From NCBI GenBank assembly GCA_019055375.1, contig JAHQIW010000052.1:349808-413807 (forward strand): a DNA stretch of 64,000 bases. Reading direction: 5' to 3'. Shown here one piece after another: positions 29,701 through 36,649 of this stretch (positions are counted from its first letter, which is position 1; each line of letters begins with the position of its first letter). Made by a program: the position numbers and the translations under genes. The notes under the pieces are model-generated. The model saw nothing but the letters and a program-made list of their open reading frames with translations. It had not been told where the DNA came from and did no database searches. The DNA comes from Parelaphostrongylus tenuis (taxonomy: Eukaryota; Nematoda; Chromadorea; Rhabditida; Metastrongylidae).

Positions 29701-32465
29701 GTATAGACATTCTCTGATCGGTTCATTCACTACTTTTCAAAATTGTAAACCCTTGTGTATCACGAGTATAACTCTTTTTTGATAAGTCAGTCTGAACCAC
29801 TTGGCAGAGTTTTGCTCCTACAATTTGCTAGCCGTTTCAGAAAAAGATCATATTCCTTCTTAGATAATAAAGATAATAATGATATTCCCTCTCATATTTC
29901 CTCCTGGATAATAATAATAATAATAGTAATAATAATAATAATAGTAATAATAATTAGATGGTGATGAGAATACATGCGTAGAACCGCGATGGTATCCGAT
30001 TCTACCATAGAAGGATCGATGAAAGGATAAAAGGATAAAGCTTTCGGTGTTGATCAATCCGTATGGGGTGCGCCACGCATTTCACTCAATTGTTAGAGAA
30101 CTGAGTGCACATTCGGCCTGCGCTATGACTTACGATAGCCTATCAATGTAGCAATTCGGTGTTGGTACGTTCTCAGACAAATCTGGTACAAATCCACCGT
30201 GCTCGGAGGGATAAAAGGATGATGACCCCTAAGCGCGGGATCGTACCATCGACCCCATGTCTGTTTCAGGGCACCACTGCGCTACAGCGTTTGGGAATAT
30301 CGACATTGAACAAAATTATTGTCAAGAATCTATTTAAGCATACTTCAATCTTATCATTAGTTATTCAATCACATAAGAAAAGCCATGTAACAAAGTTTCA
30401 AACATATGTAAGTGATAAGGTTTGATTGAGCTATTAAGATCATACCGACGGTCACGTTCAGCTGCTGTATTGCCGATATTCTCGTTTTTCTTAGCTTGCA
30501 ATAAATCACTTTTTGAAGGAAGGTCAGAAGTAATATGTACCAAAAAAAGGCATTAAGTCAAGAATTACCCTCTATTTAAGAGCAATGATGTTCGAGGCCA
30601 CGTTTTTCGTTTGGTGCTTATTCCATCAAATTCTACTTGATGCGGCTACGAATAATCATCGGCAAAACCTTATGACACCTTACGTGGAGCAATTTTGCCA
30701 TCAGGGAAATTCTTTACCAAGTACTTTTACCGAAAATACTGAACTGCCTCTTGCATTTTATTTAAGTCATACGTACAGGTCATTCGATACACAATTTGTA
30801 AGTGTAAATATCAGCGAAGGGTATGGTTATTCACCATGAGAATAACGTGCTACTTAAGTTACTTGAGAAGATCCTCTGTTTTTCAGGAGATAGTAGTTTT
30901 TACAGTACCGTTTATTTGATGGGAAGAGCAAAAATCACCACCGAGCAATTCTGTTGAACAGCCGTAATTTTTTCCTTCATCTTGTTCATTACGTCATTTC
31001 ATTAGAAACAGCTAATAAAAAATATTTCAGATGAGCGGTAATGAAGTTTGAATGAATAATCATTAATGAATCAAGAAAGAATCAATATTGAACTGAAATA
31101 TGTTACTGGTATATGTTTATCGCTATTGTTTTCATAGATGAACTGACTTGAACTCGTAATCATCGAGAAGGTGAAGCTTACGGATCTGATCTTCTGCGAC
31201 CTTAAGTGCTCCTGCACTTTCTTTATAACCCACTGATGATACGAACCTTAAAACGAACAAATATTTTAATTTCGAGCAAAAGCTTTATCGAAATCGCTCA
31301 CATTTTCTGAACTCTACTTTTTTTAACCTGTTTAGAAGTTATAGATAATGTTAAAAGCTGGAATTCCATAAATATTGGCGATATTTTGGCTCCGTCCACC
31401 TTATAACAACGTTGGAGCACTTTTGATGCTCTTTGGTGCGAAATTTCGAGAACTCCAACTTTTTTCTAAGTGAACCTACTCGGACGAATTTCCAAGTTTC
31501 AGAAAGCGAGTGCTTGATTATGATATAGCTGAACAGAAATTTCGGAAATAGTTACAATGCGTTATGCTAAATTAACCTTGTATCTGACAATCTGATAACA
31601 TGACAACATGTTCAACCTTTTTAAGAGGTCTAGTATGGCAATTACAGAGTACTAGACAGCTGTTTCGACTTTCGAAGCTCGTCACTAGCCTGGTGCCTTT
31701 CGCTTCAGCAGATCCCTTGCGATAAATCATATTTCCTATTAAGTGCCATAGCAGATCTCATAAAAAGTGCAGAACATGATATCATGTTATTGAACTATCA
31801 GATTGATATTGTTTTTGAGCGAGATCTATCTAAACAGTTGAGAATCAATGTATGGTTCATTTTACCAGCCCTGAGCGCCCTACTGTGGTCACTGCAATGT
31901 CGCGGGATTTTGTCACTCAACATGCGCTTATTTTAATTATTCGGCGTCAATTCCTTAATGAAGAGGTGGCATATCCCCTTGCAAGGGTTCGGCTGAACTG
32001 AAAGGCACCGTGATACTGAAGAACCTGAAATGGCGAAAGAGCTGTTTAGCACTGCATACTTGCCATAGCAGACCTCATAAAAGACAAAAATTTGTCCAAT
32101 TTTATTATCTAATTTTATTGTTTTGAGCGGAGATTATATAAATGGTCGAAAGTAAAGATATTACCTTGTATCATTTGCAATGAAAAATGCTCCAATGTTG
32201 ATAGTTTTAGTTGCAGCCCGATACGATGTAAGCGATATTTGTTCAAATATCTAAAATCATTGATTTATTTAGTTCACCTGCAGAAGTGCTGAAAAGTTTT
32301 ATTGAGATCTATCCTGATTTGATGAAATGTTCAAGACGAATTTTATGATAGTCAGTGATGTGCACAAAATGCGAATAAAAGGACAGAGATAAACACAAAA
32401 ACAATAGAAAACAAACTTATCTGCGCTAGAAGCAAATTAAAAACCCTGAGGGGTATGATTTTCAT
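1288..32465 (-). CDS. Receptor-type guanylate cyclase (nematode GCY class), 3' end missing
   Basis: A single-pass plasma-membrane enzyme converting GTP to cGMP; in nematodes this class works mainly in sensory neurons. Exons, in coding order: 32463-about 32397 (proposed signal peptide), 32250-32165, 31246-31148, 28264-28155, 23439-23307, 22903-22789, 22219-22105, 21414-21292, 18984-18863, 16773-16641, 14102-13969, 13458-13371, 12481-12373 (TM), 11152-11074, 10856-10686, 7555-7451, 6286-6215, 6157-6101, 5424-5318, 5222-5124, 5032-4956, 3998-3910, 3138-3044, 2984-2844, 2764-2641, 1811-1743, 1657-1545, 1353-about 1292/1288. Every junction from 32250 to 1353 keeps the frame and gives family-typical protein across the joint (for example HGRLTSL/VCVVDDRW, PMQ/VVALLNDLY). 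About 2.8 kb of coding sequence is spread over 31 kb. The block after HSG (GDTVN etc.) is not found in the window, so the gene runs off the left edge or is truncated by the mariner insertion. The exact GCY orthologue was not determined. Confidence 0.95.
2337..2388 (+). repeat. 3' half of a tRNA-like sequence
   Basis: Contains GCGGGTTCGATTCCCAGA, a good B-box/T-loop, preceded by TGAGAT and no recognisable A box. It sits in an intron of the cyclase gene. Probably a fragment of the same tRNA-derived repeat class seen elsewhere in the window. Confidence 0.35.
2844..2984 (-). CDS. Exon for the dimerisation (signalling helix) segment
   Basis: Codes a charged coiled-coil helix: RNLMDHVMKTLEHYASSLE, then ETQVEERMLELKEEKKKSD and ending LLYRMLPK across the joint with the next exon. 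This is the linker between kinase-homology and cyclase domains that sets the dimer geometry in receptor guanylate cyclases. The acceptor is TTTTGCAG and the donor AA|GTATAT; the split Lys codon is completed by the exon at 2764. Confidence 0.93.
3044..11152 (-). CDS. Exons for the kinase-homology (pseudokinase) domain
   Basis: Ten exons from 11152-11074 (RSRERERLDALWKIPF, juxtamembrane) to 3138-3044 (RRCWSENPVHRYS). Landmarks: MRQLEHDNLNRFFG (7555-7451), FCSRGTLQ/DVITRGSLP joint (7451/6286), HGRLTSL/VCVVDDRW (6101/5424), LLWTAPEILRGEADPLG (5222-5124), VYSFAIISSELITKKTAW (5032-4956) and PFRPAIEP (3998-3910). The HRD catalytic Asp is replaced (HGRL), and the DFG position reads YYG where most family members have DYG, so it is a pseudokinase as expected. 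It normally restrains the cyclase until ligand binds. The 57-base exon at 6157-6101 and the 72-base exon at 6286-6215 are unusually small. Confidence 0.94.
3721..3785 (-). repeat. tRNA-derived pseudogene / SINE-like relic
   Basis: Minus strand: GACGCATAGCTCAATGGTGG (A box) and GTGCAAGTCTGACTC (degenerate B box), spacing about 30 bases. Intronic in the cyclase gene. Confidence 0.45.
4191..4640. repeat. Dispersed repeat family R1
   Basis: Contains the family signature TTGCGCTATCGATTGATTAC at 4490-4512 and a second GCGCTATCGA at 4627, with the flanking GAAAGAACTTTGTCC..GGAG module. Related signatures occur near 9185, 10338, 17640 (minus), 24528, 25747 (minus), 26490 (minus), 44825 and 47652. 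No coding capacity. Confidence 0.55.
7709..7845 (+). mobile_element. Palindromic element with hammerhead motif (copy A)
   Basis: Arms 7720-7757 and 7774-7811 are near-perfect inverted repeats around the central CTGACGAGGAGGG. On the plus strand CTGACGA (7760-7766), stem II GGAGG/CCTCC, then GAGAAAC and CACGTGTATGG follow hammerhead order, but two extra bases precede GAAA. The outer ends are TTTCAAAAGAAT-like inverted repeats. It lies in the intron between exons 10686 and 7555. Copies B and F are the same family. Confidence 0.6.
7846..10685. other. Intron with R1 repeat copies, no gene
   Basis: This intron of the cyclase gene holds R1-type repeats around 8700-9320 and 9870-10470 (GCTATCGAATGATTACTAAT at about 9190; the CGACTCACATGT module at about 9918). 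Reading frames seen here are short and match repeat units on both strands. Nothing else is recognised. Confidence 0.5.
11945..12022 (-). repeat. tRNA-derived pseudogene / SINE-like relic
   Basis: Minus strand: GTGTAGCTCAATGGTGAAGG (A box) and GGTTGATTAGATCCC (B box). Intronic between exons 12373 and 11152; the rest of that intron shows nothing recognisable. Confidence 0.5.
12373..12481 (-). CDS. Transmembrane exon of the guanylate cyclase
   Basis: The exon codes CPPSIMVAYGG, then a hydrophobic helix of about 22 residues (IYAAIGITILLILAIFFVVI) and the first basic residues inside. Upstream joint G|GA TGT completes a Gly after the CGFK motif; downstream AA|A completes Lys before ARSRERER. It is the only clear membrane span apart from the proposed signal peptide. 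Confidence 0.94.
13371..32250 (-). CDS. Exons for the extracellular ligand-binding domain
   Basis: Twelve exons give an ANF-receptor-like periplasmic-binding-fold ectodomain. Landmarks in order: TINIGAFFIANDTR (32250-32165), GYKESAGALKVAEDQI (31246-31148), VIFGPTCN (28264-28155), NYIWGFTIANELANSTRFPT (23439-23307), MEHFGWNEFAFVYS...CP..LNDLR (22903-22789), the short bridging exon 22219-22105, EMGMTTEEYVYI (21414-21292), WEDQSRPPDGRDFEAYKAF (18984-18863), HQLYNAFLIYATVVNRT...DYRNGS (16773-16641), APDGALIPEFSFF (14102-13969) and IWHGGEAPKSIPDCGFKG (13458-13371). Cysteine placement and the WHGG..P..IP.CGF stretch match nematode GCY ectodomains. The ligand cannot be predicted. Confidence 0.94.
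14715..14763 (-). ncRNA. Hammerhead ribozyme-like motif (copy B)
   Basis: Read on the minus strand: stem I GGGTCA with TGGCCC, core CTAACGA (consensus CTGANGA), stem II GGAGG-GCGATA-CCTCC, GAA, stem III ACAC-CG-GTGT, cleavage base A. All three helices pair fully. The single core change is G5 to A, which is expected to abolish or strongly reduce cleavage. It lies in the intron 14103-16640 of the cyclase gene and is flanked by the same arms as copies A and F. Confidence 0.75.
14900..16640. other. Intron remainder, no gene recognised
   Basis: A short ATT/ATG-rich low-complexity tract sits at about 14921-14968. A plus-strand frame of 109 codons (15157-15486) shows no recognisable domain and no splice context, and I leave it unannotated. 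Near 15535 a TCTCCAGATTATAC stretch recalls mariner SPD text but is too short to call. Confidence 0.4.
17125..17366. mobile_element. Terminal-inverted-repeat element with twin hammerhead motifs (copy C)
   Basis: Ends are inverted copies of CTGATAAGGATATAACA (left end degenerate). Inside, each arm carries GGACGAAACAGGCGCCTG reading outward. The right arm (17274-17320, plus) folds as a full hammerhead: stem I GTGCTA/TAGCGC, core CTGATAA, stem II GTC/GAC, GAA, stem III ACAGGCGCCTGT, cleavage base A. The core has G8 changed to A. The left arm (minus, about 17177-17215) keeps only the 3' half. No protein-coding capacity; a MITE-like element. Confidence 0.72.
17274..17320 (+). ncRNA. Hammerhead ribozyme-like motif (copy C)
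   Basis: All three helices pair (stem I six pairs with one G-U), stem III is a perfect 12-base palindrome, which in short-stem-III hammerheads favours dimer folding. G8 to A in the core predicts loss of activity. Confidence 0.72.
17600..18030. repeat. Dispersed repeat family R1 (long copy)
   Basis: Contains the inverse of the GCGCTATCGCATG signature at about 17640 and the CGACTCACATGTGGGG module at about 17830, shared with 9900. A 135-codon plus-strand frame here is built from repeat sequence and is not annotated as a gene. Confidence 0.5.
19185..19400. repeat. Dispersed repeat family R2, copy 1
   Basis: Shares a core (CTTTGCAATCTCGGGGATAA ... CATTCCATAGAACGCTCGT) with 19900-20130, 20660-20880 and 58440-58580. 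The 164-codon plus-strand frame at 19078-19572 spans this repeat and resembles no known family, so I treat the interval as repeat. Confidence 0.5.
19880..20150. repeat. Dispersed repeat family R2, copy 2
   Basis: Diverged copy of the R2 core (TGTTCGATCAAATCCGTTGC, followed by a GGTGGAAG purine stretch). Intronic in the cyclase gene. Confidence 0.4.
20620..20930. repeat. Dispersed repeat family R2, copy 3
   Basis: Best-preserved copy: TCTCCTTGCAATCCCGAAGA, GTAGCGTTCCATAGAGCGTT and TTGTTGACTGCC. The three copies within 1.7 kb suggest local amplification in this intron. Confidence 0.5.
23657..27351. mobile_element. Large inverted-repeat element, about 3.7 kb
   Basis: The outer 1.2 kb on each side are inverted copies: ends CATGTCTTCAGCTTC (23659) and GAGATGAAGACATAA (27351), then ATGGAGCACTGCTTGAATGA-type and TAGTCACTT/AAGTGACTAATAAGCCC blocks at 24880 and 26205 still match. 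The arms contain R1 repeat copies. The 1.2 kb spacer (about 24945-26170) holds a second inverted repeat (25153-25303, ACTTATCTA...type arms). No transposase frame was recognised, so this is non-autonomous or a decayed foldback element. Confidence 0.7.
27362..28073. mobile_element. Terminal-inverted-repeat element, about 0.7 kb
   Basis: Left arm 27362-27540 and right arm 27900-28073 are inverted (CATAAGACCAACCTCTGTGT against ACACGAGGACTAATCTTATG; CCAATGCCATGGTATCGTGC against its complement near 28020). No coding frame inside. Directly abuts the 3.7 kb inverted-repeat element; the two make up almost the whole intron. Confidence 0.7.
29490..29557 (+). repeat. Exact 34-bp tandem duplication
   Basis: The unit beginning GCACGGGTCTGCATATAGCA occurs twice head to tail (29490-29523 and 29524-29557) without a mismatch, so the duplication is recent. 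Confidence 0.9.
29865..29957 (+). repeat. ATA/ATG trinucleotide microsatellite
   Basis: Runs of AATAAT with AGT interruptions; the apparent frames rich in Ile or Tyr on the two strands are repeat artefacts. Confidence 0.9.
30230..30295 (-). repeat. tRNA-derived pseudogene / SINE-like relic
   Basis: Minus strand: CTGTAGCGCAGTGGTGCCCTG (A box) and GATGGTACGATCCCGC (B box) about 30 bases apart. Confidence 0.5.
30585..30957 (+). CDS. Possible small secreted protein, nested antisense in a cyclase intron
   Basis: Not recognised. Exon 1 starts at ATGATG (30585) and encodes a hydrophobic leader (MMFEATFFVWCLFHQILL) followed by a polar stretch with one Cys (EQFCHQGNSLPSTF). It ends at a strong donor TTT|GTAAGTG (30797) or four bases later at A|GTGTAA. 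A TTTTTCAG acceptor at 30886 starts exon 2. With the second donor the frame continues as DSSFYSTVYLMGRAKITTEQFC to a stop at 30955-30957; with the first it stops earlier (about ten residues). AATAAA lies at 31014-31019, about 55 bases after the stop. Predicted length is 80-95 residues with two mature cysteines. It lies wholly inside the intron 28265-31147, opposite to the cyclase gene. Confidence 0.45.
31014..31019 (+). terminator. Poly(A) signal AATAAA for the nested gene
   Basis: Canonical hexamer shortly after the proposed stop of the nested plus-strand gene. AT-rich DNA makes chance occurrence possible. Confidence 0.4.
31588..31803. mobile_element. Terminal-inverted-repeat element with hammerhead motif (copy J)
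   Basis: Ends CTGATAACATG (31589) and CATGTTATTGAACTATCAG (31803) are inverted, with inner blocks AGAGGTCTAGTATGGCA and TGCCATAGCAGATCTCAT also inverted. Same family as copies H and I. A hammerhead relic sits in the left arm. Confidence 0.62.
31640..31694 (-). ncRNA. Hammerhead ribozyme-like motif (copy J)
   Basis: Minus strand: stem I GCTA/TAGT, core GTGACGA (C3 changed to G), imperfect stem II, GAA, stem III palindrome ACAGCTGT, cleavage base C. The C3 change predicts loss of activity unless compensated at G8, which is unchanged. Confidence 0.55.
32005..32100 (+). repeat. Fragment of the same element with hammerhead relic (copy K)
   Basis: CTGAAGA core at about 32015 followed by ACC...GGC, GAAAGAGCTGTTTAGC and the TTGCCATAGCAGACCTCATA end block. 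Stem III no longer pairs well. A truncated, adjacent copy of the copy J family. Confidence 0.4.
32397..32465 (-). CDS. Proposed first coding exon with signal peptide
   Basis: An ATG at 32465-32463 opens MKIIPLRVFNLLLAQISLFS, a basic residue followed by a long hydrophobic run, as expected for a secretory signal. Several phase-0 GT donors follow (near 32397), and the next coding exon (32250) begins in phase 0. A CATCAG acceptor ends at about 32482, only 16 bases upstream of the ATG, and could be a trans-splice site. The exact donor is not settled and the GT context is weak. Confidence 0.45.
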
Positions 32466-33009
32466 AGGTTCGAAGTAGACACTGATGTAATATGGTAGTG
32501 TCACGTCTATGGAACTCCGAATAGATGATGAACTTGTATCTGTTTTGAGAGGCTTCCTTAGAGGCAATAACAGATTAGCGGTGCTTCAACGAAGAAAAAA
32601 CTACATTTATTACTGGGTAATAAATTTATTCTTTTAATATAATGGCAAACGTAGTGATATAAAAGCTTTTATCATATATCCCTTTGAACCGTGGGCGGTT
32701 CTTTAACACAAAAACCTGAACTAAGAAGATTGAGACAAGTACTTAAAACTTATTACTAAACATTTTTGTTATAAAACAGCGCAAAGCGGAATATAGCAAG
32801 CAACCGATTTTGCCTAGTTGACTCATTGTACACTGTGCGGACACTATAGTGTTCGCAGGCGCAGTAACCAAACCCCTTTGAAATCATCTTCAAGTTCTTG
32901 GTTTGAAAGATTTTCGCGCACTTCGTAAAAGGAAGAACGAAGAAGGAGTTTTCAAAACTAAGTTATCCTCTTAGGCATTGGTTAATAGATACTAAATAAA
33001 TACTCTCAT

Positions 33010-33395
33010 AATTGTTATCTAAGCCAGTTTGTCATGTGGGTCTGTTTATTAGCTCTCATACAGCCCGATGCACCTGTTTCGACCTTGACTTAGTGGGGGA
33101 GAACACTTTGTTTTTAGCCAATTCTCTCAGGGTGCTCCAGTCCCCACACTAAGAGCAGGCGACGACGAACGATAAACACTACACTGCCGTCAAGTAAAAA
33201 CAATAGACCGGAAGTGGTTTTTTTCCAGTGTTTCCTTAAGACCACGCTCAAATTTGAAGTGGAACACCCACAGAGGATTAGCTGAAAGACGAAGGGCTCT
33301 GCCCGACTGACAAGACCGTCAAGGTCGAAACACGTGTATCGGCCGTCTAAGAGCTAATTAACAGACCACATGACAAGTTGGCTCAGATAACAACT
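33010..33395. mobile_element. Palindromic element with twin hammerhead motifs (copy D)
   Basis: Ends ATTGTTATCTAAGCCA (33010) and TTGGCTCAGATAACAA (33395) are inverted, as are the CATGTGGGTCTGTT and AACAGACCACATG blocks. Each arm carries AAGGTCGAAACA plus a TCGG stem reading outward. The right-arm ribozyme (33302-33343) pairs fully; the left arm (minus, about 33065-33100) has lost the middle of its core. The inner part (CACTGCCGTCAAGT near 33190) matches copy E at 34534. A solo end of this family is at 37160-37190. Confidence 0.7.
33302..33343 (+). ncRNA. Hammerhead ribozyme-like motif (copy D)
   Basis: Stem I CCGA/TCGG, core CTGACAA, stem II GACC-GTCAA-GGTC, GAA, stem III ACACGTGT (self-complementary, no loop), cleavage base A. 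G8 is A, as in copy C, which predicts inactivity. Confidence 0.7.
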
Positions 33396-34533
33396 ATGAA
33401 ATATACTAAAATTTAGGCGTGGTCTTGAGAAAACCCTCAAAGAGAAAAGTATTAATAAATACTAATTTTAATGCGACGCAATGGCGGAATGGATGAAGGA
33501 CCAGTTCGCTTGTGATTTGAGAAGAAAAAAGGCGTCTTCACTATTTCTCAGATTTACACTGTTTTAATGGTTCGGTGATGTTGTAGGTTTCTTAGCTTCT
33601 TGATGCTAAGATACCGGGCATATGCGTCAATATGTCGATAGTCCTTCATATCTATTCAGTCTTTTCATTGATAAAGCGCATGCGTAGATTAGTTAATCTT
33701 TTTTCGACCTCTGTCGAGCGTAGCAAATAATCACTTTTTGAACCTGCCAAATTTGGAGATAAAAATCGAGTTTGTTTATCCGGTAGGCTCCTAATGAATG
33801 CTTGTGGGTATCACAGTAACAAATCATACTCCATGAATCAGCTGTAAAGATTTTCAATTTCCCTGATTTTATTTGATCATCTCAAATGGTATTTCTGCAT
33901 CGACTAAGTTCTTTTAGGGTTTAACTTTAGAAATACGCCTGGACTTACAAATTAGGTATTTTTATTTCCAAACACATGAAAAGTACGAACAATCACAATA
34001 CAGCAATCTTGAGTTTACAGCAAATTGATCAATAATAAAGAACAACCTTGGGCAAACTTTCTTTCGCTCAGTAAATCCACAAGTTAAGAAGAAACCTTTC
34101 AATGTATTCCGGATTAAAATGACACAAGTTACTCTTGCTCTACTCATTTCTATATCCCCTATAGGTTGAAGCAGAAACTCTACGATCACGCTGCCATATT
34201 CTATCTTTGACGATTAGGTTGCTGCGTTAGCGACAAAGCCAGATAGCAATATTTCATTTTAGCTATCACATATTCGTTATGTCCACTTCGCTTTTAATGA
34301 TTTATTCTTTTAATTCAATGAGGAAAATGATGAGGAAAAAATGATTTATTCCATCCAGATGTATTCATGCAAAATTAATCATCAATACACAATGAGCACC
34401 TGCAATCAGCCAATTATCTACACATCTACTGTGCTCACCACCTGTCTTAGCAATCTCAAAAAATAAAATAAATAAAAAATAAATACCAGCCGAGAGCAAT
34501 CGAGTGTCGAGAATTGCGATCTTGTAATTTTCA

Positions 34534-34700
34534 CTTGACGGCAGTGCAGTGTAAATCGTTCTCGTCACGCTCTTCATAGGGAGAGTAGGAGCTCCCGAGA
34601 GGATTGGATACAGGCAGAAGACAAAGGCTTCTACCCAACTGACGAGACTGTAAGGTCGAAACACGTGTATCGGGCTGTGCAAGCTCCCATTAACATTTTG
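34534..34700 (+). mobile_element. Half-element carrying hammerhead copy E
   Basis: Homologous to one arm of copy D, from CTTGACGGCAGTGCAGTGTA to the stem I end near 34690. The other arm was not found, so this is a solo arm. Confidence 0.6.
34634..34677 (+). ncRNA. Hammerhead ribozyme with intact core (copy E)
   Basis: Core CTGACGA is fully consensus (34639-34645). Stem II GACT-GTAA-GGTC closes with a GNRA-type tetraloop and one U-G pair, GAA follows, stem III is ACACGTGT, cleavage base A (34669). Stem I CCC.A/T.GGG has one mismatch. Of the copies in the window this and copy H keep all core bases. The loopless four-pair stem III suggests it would act as a dimer or in tandem. Confidence 0.75.
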
Positions 34701-35659
34701 GCCATGACGAGGGTCGATTCGACTCCGCGTGTTCGGCGGGCAAGAGCGACGGCCCGACGGGGCTGAGTCTGTTATCACTCTTTGCAATGGAAATATGGTA
34801 GTTTGTTTGATAATCTGGGGTAATGAGGGGATATTGTAATGATGAAATATCGAAATATCACAAAAGATATTCTGATGAAAGTTTCATATTCTAAGGAAAT
34901 GATCATGTATAGAAAAATCATTCAAGTTTTCAGCGGGGGAAAGCAATTACTGTGAAAGGGAACTCATTTCCGGCTGTTATATAACTTCAGTTCTGTCTTT
35001 TTACGCATGGTTTTCTATCTCCCACTATGTTTGCTTTGTGAAAAGACTTCTATAGCCCGTTGTACAACGAAAAAGGACACGTTATAGAGTCAGAGTTCAT
35101 TTTTTAACAACTTCATATAGCATTTCTTGGCATGACAAAGTAAAATTTAGAATCCAAGATATTTATCGATATAGAATAATAATTGTGATTCAAAATAAAA
35201 AAGTGTCATAGAAGAGGCTTCCATAAAGGGTTTATAGTAAAAAGAATGCTCATAAACTCTTCTATGTTTTAACGCAAAAACCGCTTCCTACAAGGAAAAA
35301 TTTTTCTCTGATTCTCTATAACATTTTTGCCTGATTTATTGATGTTCTTTTTAGTCGTTCGATAACCTGAGAAACGCGGCTTTGATAGCAGGCTTGATTT
35401 CTGGAGAACCACATTTCTACGTTATACTGAAGGAGAAGATTGACGTTTCGTCCTCACGATGCGTTGTTTCAGCTTCAAAATAAAAGTTTTTACTATATTT
35501 ACTAGCAATAAACTTTGACTGCATGCAAAGCTTATAGCTAGGAAAGATAGTTCATCGTCAGAGAGATTTCTATGAAAGTACCTCGAGTAGAAACAATGCT
35601 TGATTATCCAAAATCTTCTCTGACCAAAATACGAAGCCACGAACGACAAAATGCTCTCA

Positions 35660-36640
35660 TCATTGATCAGTCCTCCTGAGAAATGGTGATATGGCAGGTA
35701 TCTGATCAGTCTGGTCTACCAGCGACTTCCTCCTACTGTACATCTCGACGACTTCAAACTTGTCTGTGCAGGAACTTTTGGCAGTGTCGTGAGCTGTTGA
35801 AAGCATTGTGACGTCTACTCTGTCCTTGAATCGCAGAACCATAGCGCCATTAGGATTCTGCATGGCTTTCCACTTACCCTTGCGCAGTTTTCCTCCCATG
35901 ACCTCCTTAGGCGAGCATTTCCTGCTCTTTCTGCATAATCCAACAAAGTAAGTACAGCTTTGCAGCAGACTTTCAGCTAGCGCGACGCCATAGTACCAGT
36001 TAACGGCAAAGAGGTGCCTTCTTTTATTCAATAGATCCTTCATTAAATTCTTTAACACCAAATCTGCAAGTGGCTCGTTCGGTGCTGGGTTTGCGCCAGT
36101 ACCTATGTACGCCATCGTTTTTTAGGTGCACCCGCCTTCACCACAAAGTTCAAATCGCTTTATTCCATATCTGTTTCTTTTACAAGGTGCATGCTGACGG
36201 AATTCAATTCGTCCTCTGAATGACACCATCGACTCATCGATACACAAGTCTCCCCATGGTTTAAATGGGTTCTTAAAATTCTTATTAACAAATTTCAGCA
36301 TTGGTCTCATTTTGTTTAACTTGTCATTCGCATCGTGACGCATATTGTTGCTAACATGCAAGTGAGTCATGGTCTCGAAGAAGCGATCACTCGACATAAG
36401 ATGCGACGCTATGAAGATTCCCGAAAGATGCCTATTGCTCCAATAATCGTGGAGCCCTGACAATCGTATAATGGTCATTTTGAAGCACTCGCAAATAATT
36501 TCATTTCTTCGATTGTTGTGTCTTTCCATCCAAAAGAACGGGGCGACCCATACCTCTCATGTGTTGATGGACTTCGTAAACCATCTGCATGATCTTGTCG
36601 ACGTGATTCGCGGAAATGGACACTGGAGGAGGCACAAAAG
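35660..36640 (-). pseudogene. piggyBac-family transposase, decayed
   Basis: Two minus-strand frames (36529-36122 and 36115-35660) are in the same phase, separated by a single TAA stop at 36124-36122. Landmarks: LHDYWSNRHL, MSSDRFFETMTHLHVSNN, CIDESMVSFRGRIEFRQ (first catalytic Asp), HLFAVNWYYGVALAESLL, LCRKSRKCSPKEV, and LRFKDRVDVTMLST. In active piggyBac proteins the second catalytic Asp is in a DN.Y block; here it reads VNWYY, so that Asp is lost. A frameshift at about 36480-36530 separates the upstream stretch (FGWKDTTIEEMK). Terminal repeats and TTAA duplications were not identified. Confidence 0.85.
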
Positions 36641-36649
36641 ATTTTCTTG

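Noticed and set aside
29755..30057. Frames rich in Ile or Tyr on both strands
   Set aside because: They are products of the ATA/ATG microsatellite.
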